This document shows positions 50,088 to 57,576 of a stretch of 64,000 nt of DNA, one piece after another. Below the pieces are notes generated by a model. The model made no database searches. It was not told where the DNA came from and saw only the letters and a program-made list of their open reading frames with translations. Source of the DNA: UBA4416 sp048498515 (GTDB lineage Bacteria; Bacteroidota; Bacteroidia; B-17B0; Aurantibacillaceae); contig JBEHXV010000028.1 in the NCBI GenBank assembly GCA_048498515.1, positions 1 through 64,000 on the forward strand. Direction: 5' to 3'. The translations under genes were made by a program, and so were the position numbers. Each line of letters starts with the position of its first letter. The first letter of the stretch is position 1.

Positions 50088-52970
50088 TTAGAAAAAGCGG
50101 TATGTTAACGAGAGGGATAAAGTTGGCGATAGTTTGGTGTTAGCAAAAATATTGTCGTAGGAATAAGAATGCGCTTGTTTTTTTGATTCCTCAATGGAGC
50201 CTTTGGTAAATTTCCCGTTTTCATCCATATCCTGGTACAACACTAAGTTTTGCGCCAGGGCATCTCTCAGGTTAAGTTTAATATCAAATTTTTTGATGCT
50301 TTTTGAAATTTGAAAATCCAGTACATGACGGGGATTTTCCCAAATGGTAGGATTGGTAGCCCCTCCTACAATGATAATTCTACGGCCAATGAGGTTATAC
50401 GATACAGCAGCGCCCCAGCCACTCTTTTCGTCTAAATACTGAACACCTGCATTGATGATGTATGGCGATTGTCCTTGCAGCGGACGTATTGTACTACCAA
50501 TGGAATTGGAATTATCCACTTGTGATTGAATGTAAGCACAATTGGCAAAAATGGTTGTACTTGATAAAAAGCGTGAAGAGTCGCCGTTATGTGTGAAGCT
50601 GCTCAGTTTAAAACGTACTTCCAATTCTGCTCCCACGTTGCGTGCCGATTTGGCATTGGCATAGGTCACTGCAAATCCACCGGCTGCGCCTAAATCCACC
50701 ACCTGTTCAATGGCATTATCAATGTTTTTATAGAATCCGGATAGCGATACAATTTGTCCCGCATTTGGAAACCATTCAAAACGCAGGTCGTAGTTGTCCA
50801 TCAAAGAACGTTTCAAATCAGGGTTACCCGATATGACCAATTGCGTGGTGAAATCCTGGAACTGGAATGGCGCTAACTCACGAAATTCGGGGCGGGCTAC
50901 CGTGCGGTAATAAGCGGCACGGATGTTGATTTTTTGTGTAACACCGTATACTGCATTGATGGATGGCAATATATCATTTACAACCGTATCTTTTGCAAGG
51001 GATGGATTGTTGAATACCTGGCGGTACGACTCATACCTGGCGCCATATACAAAACGCAATTTACTGTCGAAGAAACGGGAATCAAGCATTAAATACCCGG
51101 CATTGGTATAAGAGAAGGCATGATATGAGTCGGATGGTGTGGTAGATTCTACCACCATAAAGCCGCCATCGTATTTACCAGGTCCATTTACAATGCCCAG
51201 GTTGTTCTGCGAAAAAATTGTTTCATCGTCCAATGCAGCTAACGTACCGTTAGGAAGTACTGATATCCCTTTGGTGTAATAGCTGTATCCCAATAAACGC
51301 GCTGTAAACGTTCTTTCCCTGAAAATAGAGCTTCCACCCACCTGAACATCGTGTTTTGTTTTTCCTATCACAAACGTTCGGCTGATATCGCCTCTCAGGC
51401 TTTTCATGTTTTCGAGTGTGTGTAAAAACAGCATGGAACCTCCCGAAGCCGGTGTAATAACAATACCATTAACAATATTTGCCATATAAGGTGTATCGTC
51501 GTTCTCTTCCGTTGACGTTTTGGTACGTAAGATGCGGCTCAAATTTGGCACGTCCCTTTCTATATTACTATAGCCTCCATTCCATTTGAATTTTATTTTT
51601 GGTTTTTCAAAATAGTGATCGCCGATCAATTGTCCTGAATACACATTGTTTTGAGTAAACCACCTCACGTTTGCTGTTGACCAGTTGTTGACAGTCGCAT
51701 CGAGAGCCCCTCTTCGCGTAATAACACGGTCTTCGGAGTTGATGCTGTAAATGTTTTTTAAAGAGATTTGATGATTAGGCGTAATTTTATAAGATAAATT
51801 CCATAACGCACTTGCTAATATTTGCCTGGAATACGTGGTGTCGTGATAATCGTTTATTTTACTCATATCGTAATTAGAACCAGAGTAATTATAGGTTTGC
51901 CTGTCGGTAAATGTGCGGCTGTTGTTACTGTTATATGAAAGGGCTACCACACTTCCGAATTTGCCTTTTAAGCCTACATTGGATAAAGAACCCTGGAAGT
52001 TTAAGTTTGGCAGGGCTTTGATGTTTTTAAATCCCCAGTTGTAATTGAACAATTTCGCGTTTTCTATACCCTGGTCTTTATTGGTGATGGTGATAAAAGC
52101 CGATTGAGGTAAATCTTTTGGTAAGGCGCGGCTTCCATCGTCCATTCCTATCCAGTCATATTTACCACTGTTCTTGCTTGTTTTAAAATCCTTAAATGTT
52201 GTTTGGAAATTATCGCCCGCTCCAATGGTTATGCTTAACGCGTTTTTTTCGGGAATATTTTTTGTGGTAATGTCAATCACACCACCACCAAATTCACCTG
52301 TAATATCGGGCCTTCCTGTTTTTAAGATCACAATGTTGTCCAAAATGCTGGCAGGAAACATGTCGAACGAAAACGCTTTTTTATCGGTTTCCGAACTGGG
52401 TAGGGGTGCACCGTTAATGAACCCCGCATTGTAACGGTCGCTCATGCCCCGTATGATAGCAAATTTATTATCCTGGATGGTAGCGCCACTCACACGCTTA
52501 ATAACATCGGCAGTACTTCTATCAGGCGTTTTTTTAACTGCTTCGGCCGAAATACCATCACTTACACTGGCATTGTTTTTTTGCATGACAAGCAGTGTGT
52601 TGGTATTCTCTTTATTCATCTCGGCTTGCACCACCACCTCGCCAAGGGTTTGGGAGGTCGACTGATCGAGGGAAATATTAAAATCCGTAACATCGTTTGC
52701 TTTTACAACAACATCCACAAATTTTTTATTGTCGTAGGTTACATAGCTTGAAATAATGGTGTATTTGCCTGGCTGTAATCCCGACAGGATATAATTTCCA
52801 TCAAAATCACTCAATGTACCTTTTGTAGTACCTTCAATCATAACGGTTGCACCGGGTAAGGTTTCGCCTGTTTTTCCGTCGATGATCTTTCCCGCAATTT
52901 TTCCGTTTTGCGCGGTGCATAGTGTATTTAGTGTGAATAACGTAAGGAGGAGTAGTGTTATTTTTGACAT
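50088..52970 (-). CDS. TonB-dependent outer-membrane receptor with carboxypeptidase-regulatory-like N-domain
   Basis: The ATG at 52970 gives a signal peptide (MSKITLLLLTLFTLNTLCTAQ, shown in two parts: MSKITLLLLTLF then TLNTLCTAQ); an upstream in-frame start (53018) would add 16 unlikely residues. A CarboxypepD_reg-like domain (about 22-105) precedes the plug (about 115-235, with VIKRVSGATIQDNKFAIIRGM as its core) and a 22-stranded barrel ending in TLSLSLTYRFF with the terminal aromatic residue. The barrel closely resembles TonB receptors lacking a SusD partner. Its likely partner is the T9SS protein encoded by the next gene. The substrate is unknown; the phosphate-related context suggests an organophosphate or metal complex. 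Confidence 0.9.
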   Translation of the reverse strand: MSKITLLLLTLFTLNTLCTAQNGKIAGKIIDGKTGETLPGATVMIEGTTKGTLSDFDGNYILSGLQPGKYTIISSYVTYDNKKFVDVVVKANDVTDFNISLDQSTSQTLGEVVVQAEMNKENTNTLLVMQKNNASVSDGISAEAVKKTPDRSTADVIKRVSGATIQDNKFAIIRGMSDRYNAGFINGAPLPSSETDKKAFSFDMFPASILDNIVILKTGRPDITGEFGGGVIDITTKNIPEKNALSITIGAGDNFQTTFKDFKTSKNSGKYDWIGMDDGSRALPKDLPQSAFITITNKDQGIENAKLFNYNWGFKNIKALPNLNFQGSLSNVGLKGKFGSVVALSYNSNNSRTFTDRQTYNYSGSNYDMSKINDYHDTTYSRQILASALWNLSYKITPNHQISLKNIYSINSEDRVITRRGALDATVNNWSTANVRWFTQNNVYSGQLIGDHYFEKPKIKFKWNGGYSNIERDVPNLSRILRTKTSTEENDDTPYMANIVNGIVITPASGGSMLFLHTLENMKSLRGDISRTFVIGKTKHDVQVGGSSIFRERTFTARLLGYSYYTKGISVLPNGTLAALDDETIFSQNNLGIVNGPGKYDGGFMVVESTTPSDSYHAFSYTNAGYLMLDSRFFDSKLRFVYGARYESYRQVFNNPSLAKDTVVNDILPSINAVYGVTQKINIRAAYYRTVARPEFRELAPFQFQDFTTQLVISGNPDLKRSLMDNYDLRFEWFPNAGQIVSLSGFYKNIDNAIEQVVDLGAAGGFAVTYANAKSARNVGAELEVRFKLSSFTHNGDSSRFLSSTTIFANCAYIQSQVDNSNSIGSTIRPLQGQSPYIINAGVQYLDEKSGWGAAVSYNLIGRRIIIVGGATNPTIWENPRHVLDFQISKSIKKFDIKLNLRDALAQNLVLYQDMDENGKFTKGSIEESKKQAHSYSYDNIFANTKLSPTLSLSLTYRFF

Positions 52971-52982
52971 GTTAGTGGTATA

Positions 52983-53012
52983 AAATTTTACACCGCAAAA
53001 AAACAACCGCAA
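52983..53012 (-). promoter_or_regulatory. Putative promoter of the TonB receptor gene
   Basis: On the minus strand, TTG (53012-53010) is followed after 19 nt by TAAAATTT (52990-52983), a partial match to TAnnTTTG. It ends 12 bases before the ATG, implying a short leader. Confidence 0.35.
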
Positions 53013-53021
53013 CTTCATTGA

Positions 53022-53038
53022 AACATGAATTTCATGTT
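53022..53038. promoter_or_regulatory. 17-bp palindrome, candidate operator upstream of the TonB receptor
   Basis: AACATGAA-T-TTCATGTT is a perfect palindrome centred at 53030, ten bases upstream of the putative -33 element of the receptor gene. Its symmetry suggests a dimeric repressor or activator other than the PhoB-type proteins, which bind direct repeats. Confidence 0.4.
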
Positions 53039-53043
53039 ACGTA

Positions 53044-53097
53044 AATATTAAATCAGATTAAGAAAAAATTTCATTTCTTAATATTTAATTAACATTG
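53044..53097. promoter_or_regulatory. AT-rich element shared with the phoB-like promoter
   Basis: AATATTAAATC (53044-53054) and ATTTCTTAATATTTA (53073-53087) followed by ATTAACATT recur with identical spacing at 54683-54737. On the minus strand it contains TTAA elements 11 bp apart. It lies upstream of the TonB receptor gene and just past the end of the SpoIIE-type phosphatase gene. Confidence 0.4.
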
Positions 53098-53107
53098 AAT
53101 CGTCGAA

Positions 53108-53899
53108 TCATATTTCAAAGCCGATCAATGTTACATCATCGGTTTGCTTGGTGTTTTGCTTCCAATCGTTAAAAACAAATCCCAGGAGCTCATGCTGGCT
53201 TTGCATGGGAAGAGCGGAATGGTTTTCGAGCACACGGAACAATTGTTTGCGGCTGAATTTTTTTGTATTGTCGCCATCGAACTGGTGTTTGATGCCATCG
53301 GAGAAAAAATAAAACTTCGCGTTCTTTTCGGGTTTTATATAAAAGGTATCAAAGGTTCTGTTCTTTTCAATTTGCCAGCCGCCAATGGGGAAACTGTTTC
53401 CTTTATAAGATTTAATGGAATTGTTTTGGTGAATGGCAAATTCGCCACCGGCGCAGGCGTATTGAAATTCCTTGGTTTTGGTGTTATAAGAAATTAAGGT
53501 GATCTCCATCCAGTCGTTATTGAACTGTGATTCCATCTGCTCATTATTAAATGTTTCTATCCATTTTTTATCCAGCTCGCTCAGGTAGTCGCCAACCTTC
53601 TCAAAATTTTTCTGAATAACATAATTCAACAGGCTAATTCCCAATACCGAGAGCATGGCACCCGAAACACCGTGGCCTGTACAATCGGCCAACGCAAAAT
53701 AAAGTGTATCGTCTTTGGAAGTAAGCCAGTAAAAGTCGCCGCCTATTTTATTTTGCGGCTTATAAAAAACAAAATGATCTTTAAATAGTTTGTTGAAATG
53801 CCTTGCCTTTGGAAGTAGCCCGGTTTGTATGGTTTGCGCATACACCAAACTGCTTTCAAGCTCAGTTAAGGTAACGGGAAATAGTGTGTTAATATCCAT
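53108..53899 (-). CDS. SpoIIE-type PP2C serine phosphatase
   Basis: This is a stand-alone SpoIIE/RsbU phosphatase domain. The sequence shows YAQTIQTGLLPKARHF, the metal-binding NKIGGDFYWL and ADCTGHGVSGAMLSVLG, GNSFPIGGW-type loops and the closing SDGIKHQFDG and TDDVTLIGFEI. All the PP2C aspartates appear present. There is no sensor or receiver domain attached, so its input is not visible. I prefer the ATG at 53899 over a TTG at 53911. It could act in a partner-switching or sigma-factor circuit, but no anti-sigma or STAS gene lies nearby. Confidence 0.88.
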   Translation of the reverse strand: MDINTLFPVTLTELESSLVYAQTIQTGLLPKARHFNKLFKDHFVFYKPQNKIGGDFYWLTSKDDTLYFALADCTGHGVSGAMLSVLGISLLNYVIQKNFEKVGDYLSELDKKWIETFNNEQMESQFNNDWMEITLISYNTKTKEFQYACAGGEFAIHQNNSIKSYKGNSFPIGGWQIEKNRTFDTFYIKPEKNAKFYFFSDGIKHQFDGDNTKKFSRKQLFRVLENHSALPMQSQHELLGFVFNDWKQNTKQTDDVTLIGFEI

Positions 53900-54106
53900 A
53901 TAAGACCGCAAATTTCGGCTATTAACGTGAAGTGCAGGATAATCCTACATTAGGCAATTATTAAATCGGTAATGACTTTTAGGGCAAAAACAATTCAAAT
54001 CTTACACATGATTTTTTGGAAACAAAATTGGTCGGGTTAAATTTATTACCCGTTCAGGTAAAGTAATTGCCTGTCGACTTTTTTAAAGCATAACATTGTG
54101 GAAACA

Positions 54107-54511
54107 TTAATCCACTTTATTGTTTTTGATCTTAACCAGGCTTGTATTTAAAATAATGCAACAGTTAATTCCCAGTTGCGCTGTTTCGGCGATCTTTTTT
54201 TCAGGGAACTGGTATTTCAATTCTTTGGCAATGGTTTTATAAAGGGCAATGAAGAGAACGATGTCTTTGATGAGTTTTTTGGAAACCTTTGTTTTAATAG
54301 CCGGATTTGTATCGAGTTCCTTCTTGATGTGTGAGATTAAGTTGGATGTTTTTATTTTTTGGTCGATATGCTCTTGGTGAAGATCGTCTTTTACAATTTG
54401 CTTGAGGGCTTTATTGATTAATATGTAGGAAAGGTTAATGGATTCAATGAAGCAAGTCCCGTCATAGGCTTTTTTATTCTTATCGATCAATTGTTTAATG
54501 GTAACCGCCAT
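54107..54511 (-). CDS. Small helical protein of unknown function
   Basis: I do not recognise this 134-residue, Lys-rich, mostly helical protein (TIKQLIDKNKKAYDG at the start, KKLIKDIVLFIALYKTIAKEL in the middle, here residues about 78-98). There is no signal peptide. It is divergent from the phoB-like gene, with 265 bases between them, and may share the regulatory region at 54683-54761. Confidence 0.5.
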   Translation of the reverse strand: MAVTIKQLIDKNKKAYDGTCFIESINLSYILINKALKQIVKDDLHQEHIDQKIKTSNLISHIKKELDTNPAIKTKVSKKLIKDIVLFIALYKTIAKELKYQFPEKKIAETAQLGINCCIILNTSLVKIKNNKVD

Positions 54512-54682
54512 ACTGTTTTTTATGTAATTAATACGCTAAATTACTCAGTACTTTGTAAAGTAATTATTAAGGATCCGTTTTCCGGTTTTGTTTCATATGT
54601 AAGATAATTGATCCAAATGCTTTTTGGAAGTTCGTCTCTTAAAAAAACTGTTTCGTAGAAATAAAAGCTTTAATATTACGGG

Positions 54683-54761
54683 AATATTAAATCCGTTGAA
54701 TAAATAGCCTTATTTCTTAATATTTATTTAACCTTTGTGTGAAGGTTTAAGCCTAAATTTG
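54683..54761 (+). promoter_or_regulatory. Regulatory region and promoter of the phoB-like gene
   Basis: AATATTAAATC (54683-54693) and ATTTCTTAATATTTA (54712-54726) match the element at 53044-53097. TTAA elements at 54717 and 54728 are 11 bp apart. An inverted repeat AACCTT-N6-AAGGTT lies at 54730-54747, and TAAATTTG (54754-54761) is a perfect -7 box 15 bases before the ATG. The arrangement suggests autoregulation by a PhoB-type protein. Confidence 0.5.
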
Positions 54762-54776
54762 TAGCGACAGAAAGAT

Positions 54777-55466
54777 ATGAGCACAGAAAACAGTTTATAT
54801 AAGATTTTGCTTGTTGATGATGAGCAGGATATTCTTGATTTTTTAAGCTATAATTTAAAAAAAGAAGGCTTCCAGGTATTTACCGCTTTAAATGGAAGGG
54901 ATGCAATCGCAATCGCTAAAAAAGAAGTTCCGCATTTGATCGTGTTGGATGTAATGATGCCTGAAATGGATGGCATTGACACCTGCCGCGAAATACGTGA
55001 AATTCCAACCCTTAAGGATGTGATGATCGCTTTTTTAAGCGCCAGGAATGAAGATTATTCTCAAATTGCAGGATTTGAGGTGGGCGCGGACGATTATATT
55101 ACAAAGCCAATCAAGCCAAGGGTATTCATCAGCAGGATAAAAGCTTTATTAAGAAGGTATTCTCCGGAACAACAAAAAACCTCGCAGATCGATTTGGGCG
55201 GTATTAAGATCGATAAGGAAAAATATGTAGTTTATAAAGACGAGCAGGAGATCTCTTTTCCAAAAAAAGAATTCAAACTGTTATCCTTACTGGCCAGCAA
55301 ACCAGGCAAGGTATTTACGCGCGAATACATTTTGGAGCAGGTATGGGGCGATGAAGTGGTGGTAGGCGACAGAACGATAGATGTTCATATCCGCAAGCTT
55401 CGCGAAAAACTGGGCGATGATTATATCAAAACCATTAAGGGCATCGGGTATAAATTCGAATTTTAG
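54777..55466 (+). CDS. PhoB-like OmpR-family response regulator
   Basis: The canonical receiver domain (about 8-122) has all phosphorylation residues: D14 and D15, acceptor D58 (in LIVLDVMMPEMDG), S88 and K110. The winged-helix domain (about 133-229) has the recognition region GDRTIDVHIRKLREKLGDD. The overall sequence is of the PhoB-like type common in Bacteroidota. No kinase gene is adjacent, so its partner (PhoR-like or otherwise) is elsewhere; the HisKA_2 kinase at 23581 is not a typical partner. Its paralog at 47324-48016 has a degenerate receiver. It is the best candidate to read the 11-bp repeats in this region. Confidence 0.88.
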   Translation: MSTENSLYKILLVDDEQDILDFLSYNLKKEGFQVFTALNGRDAIAIAKKEVPHLIVLDVMMPEMDGIDTCREIREIPTLKDVMIAFLSARNEDYSQIAGFEVGADDYITKPIKPRVFISRIKALLRRYSPEQQKTSQIDLGGIKIDKEKYVVYKDEQEISFPKKEFKLLSLLASKPGKVFTREYILEQVWGDEVVVGDRTIDVHIRKLREKLGDDYIKTIKGIGYKFEF

Positions 55467-55471
55467 ATTTT

Positions 55472-55497
55472 AAAAGAAGTAGGTTCCTACTTCTTTT
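55472..55497. terminator. Bidirectional terminator between the phoB-like gene and the double-thioredoxin gene
   Basis: AAAAGAAGTAGG (55472-55483) and CCTACTTCTTTT (55486-55497) are perfectly complementary around two bases, with U-tracts in both directions. It overlaps the last codons of the convergent gene at 55487. Confidence 0.82.
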
Positions 55498-56494
55498 TTT
55501 CGTTATAGGCTTTTATGTAATCGGGCCAGCTGGTTGTTTTAAACTTGTCTTCCGAATAGTATTTTAAAATGGGTAACAAAGCCGCCGGGCTCAGGAAAGG
55601 GCTCAGCGCATCCAGAGTATTTTCTTTTTCATCCAATACGGCAATTGTGGGGAATTGTAAACGGTTGTTGGTAGCTTTAAGCGCGAAAGAATTGAACGGA
55701 TAGCCGCCTATGACCTGCTTGTAGCATTTTTCTCCCTTAAACATCAATGTGTCATTGCTTTCGGCATCAAAGTTCATGATGTAGTAATGTTTGTTGATGT
55801 AGTTGGCAATGGCAGTGTCCTTAATGGTGGTGGCATTTTGCACTTTGCATGAGTTGCAAAAAGAGGCATAAATGTTTACCAGCACTTTTTTGGGTTTCTT
55901 TTTTTGCAGTTTTTCTATTTCGCTAAGTGAGTACAGTTTTACATTTCCTTTTACAAAAGCGGTATCGTAAAATGTGTGATTGAACTGCGCGGCAAAATCG
56001 TCGTAGACTGTTGTCTTAAACACATTCTCTACGGTATAAACCAGCAGGGGCTCAATCTTTTTATCTTCTAGGTATCCCTGCGTTAGTAAATTGAACTCAA
56101 AATTATTGGAGATAAAAATAGTGGAAGGGTAGCTAAGGCTTGTGCCTAAAAATTTGATGGCCAACTCATGCGGTGTTTTTGGCGCGGGCGAGGTGGGTTT
56201 GTAAACCTTGCCGTTGTATTCGATCGTATCTTTTGTTTCGGCATTGAATTTTACCGGGTAAAAAAAGGAATTGATATAGCCCGCGATATTGGGATTGGAG
56301 TAAGTGGTTTTCATCATGTGCTTGCACCAGCCGCACCAGTCGGTATACACATCCACCAAAAAAGGCTTTGGTTGTTTTTTGTTAAGTTCCTGCGCTTCTT
56401 TAATCGTAAGCCATTTAACAAGGCCTTCTTCCGACTGGGCAAAGATACGGGTGCTTAACAGCAATAAAAGAATAACGTGTTTTAACGATTTCAT
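55487..56494 (-). CDS. Exported protein with two thioredoxin-like domains
   Basis: A signal peptide (1-19, ending RIFAQ) is followed by two thioredoxin-like domains. The first (about 30-180) has the motif TDWCGWCKHMM (CGWC), typical of DUF255/thioredoxin_7 proteins. The second (about 195-320) has YASFCNSCKVQ (CNSC). Each domain has the following YPFNSF- or SYPSTIF-type cis-proline segment. The protein should catalyse thiol exchange in the periplasm. Two different active-site dipeptides in one chain may mean an electron relay. It is divergent from the T9SS gene at 56551. Confidence 0.82.
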   Translation of the reverse strand: MKSLKHVILLLLLSTRIFAQSEEGLVKWLTIKEAQELNKKQPKPFLVDVYTDWCGWCKHMMKTTYSNPNIAGYINSFFYPVKFNAETKDTIEYNGKVYKPTSPAPKTPHELAIKFLGTSLSYPSTIFISNNFEFNLLTQGYLEDKKIEPLLVYTVENVFKTTVYDDFAAQFNHTFYDTAFVKGNVKLYSLSEIEKLQKKKPKKVLVNIYASFCNSCKVQNATTIKDTAIANYINKHYYIMNFDAESNDTLMFKGEKCYKQVIGGYPFNSFALKATNNRLQFPTIAVLDEKENTLDALSPFLSPAALLPILKYYSEDKFKTTSWPDYIKAYNEKKK

Positions 56495-56518
56495 AATACA
56501 AAAATGGAGTTTTTTTTG

Positions 56519-56526
56519 TACTTTTG
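56519..56526 (+). promoter_or_regulatory. -7 box upstream of the small T9SS gene
   Basis: TACTTTTG is a perfect TAnnTTTG match 24 bases before the ATG at 56551. The -33 region is A/T-rich without a clear TTG. Confidence 0.4.
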
Positions 56527-56550
56527 AGTACTAATTTAAAAAATAAAAAC

Positions 56551-57477
56551 ATGATTAAACAACTACTTTCAATTACTTTGATCTTTGCCGGATTTATGGC
56601 TTCGGCCCAACCCTTCACGGCAACTTATGATTTTGCTGCAACCACCAGTGTTACCGGTACTACGGATCCTACAATACCTCCAACGGTTACAGGTTTAACC
56701 TGCGGTTCATTTATGGCGGTGGGTACCCCATCGGCTAACGCTAACGCTACAGGGCGTTTTTCTTTTATTGGCTGGCCAACCGGAGCTGTAGCAAGCAGCG
56801 ATGTGTATTCGGCCATGACAGGTGCCATTAATACAGGCGAATACTATGAGGTTACTTTAACACCTCAAAGTGGCTACACGGTATCCCTTAATTCTATTGC
56901 CTTTACTGTTCAGCGTTCGGGAACAGGTATCAGGAGCTATGCCGTGAGAGCAAGTGTTGATGGCTTTATGAATAATTTGCCGGCTGCTGTAGCCAGTGGT
57001 ACAAACCTGTCGGTTATGGGTGCAAATGAGTTCTTCTGGAATTACGACGCAATAACTTCGGCTCAAAATGGCAGTTCAATTATTGCCGGTGGCGCTTCAA
57101 GCAGTTCTCCTGTTACTTTCCGTTTTTACGGCTGGAACAGCGAAGCAGGAACAGGTACCTTTAGTATTGACAATGTGGTGTTTGATGGAAGCGTTTCTAT
57201 GACAACAGGCTTAGGAAAAATCAGCTTCGACCTGAACTCAAACTTCAACGTTTACCCGGTACCAAGCCATGATGGTGTTTTGTATATTGAAAGCAAAAAC
57301 ACAGCTGAGCTTTCTAAAATTGAGATCCTGGATGTGTTGGGAAATGTTATTTTAACCAATTCAACACCTGAATCAAAAGTGAAAGTAAACCTGGCTGATA
57401 TGCCAAACGGAAATTATTTTGTGAGAATGTATTCGGGTAACTCTGTTTCTACAAAAAAGATCGCAGTTATTAAGTAA
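56551..57477 (+). CDS. Small T9SS-exported surface protein
   Basis: From the ATG at 56551 the protein has a signal peptide (MIKQLLSITLIFAGFMASAQ); an in-frame TTG at 56524 is unlikely to be used and overlaps the -7 box. Residues about 25-220 form a beta-sandwich domain (ATYDFAATTSVTGTTDPTIP at its start and NVVFDGSV at its end), similar to carbohydrate-binding-like domains of secreted proteins but without a recognised family. The last 80 residues are a T9SS type A sorting domain beginning FNVYPVPSHDGVLYIESK. It has no catalytic motif. Confidence 0.78.
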   Translation: MIKQLLSITLIFAGFMASAQPFTATYDFAATTSVTGTTDPTIPPTVTGLTCGSFMAVGTPSANANATGRFSFIGWPTGAVASSDVYSAMTGAINTGEYYEVTLTPQSGYTVSLNSIAFTVQRSGTGIRSYAVRASVDGFMNNLPAAVASGTNLSVMGANEFFWNYDAITSAQNGSSIIAGGASSSSPVTFRFYGWNSEAGTGTFSIDNVVFDGSVSMTTGLGKISFDLNSNFNVYPVPSHDGVLYIESKNTAELSKIEILDVLGNVILTNSTPESKVKVNLADMPNGNYFVRMYSGNSVSTKKIAVIK

Positions 57478-57540
57478 ATTTTTTTTATAAACTAAAATCC
57501 CTTATAATACTCTTTAATTAAGTATGTTACGGTGACCCAC

Positions 57541-57576
57541 AAAAAAGCTTCTTCCAGAAATGGAAGAAGCTTTTTT
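57541..57576. terminator. Bidirectional terminator between convergent genes
   Basis: AAAAAAGCTTCTTCC (57541-57555) and GGAAGAAGCTTTTTT (57562-57576) are perfectly complementary with a six-base loop. It serves the T9SS gene ending at 57477 and the convergent nuclease-like gene, whose stop it touches. Confidence 0.85.
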
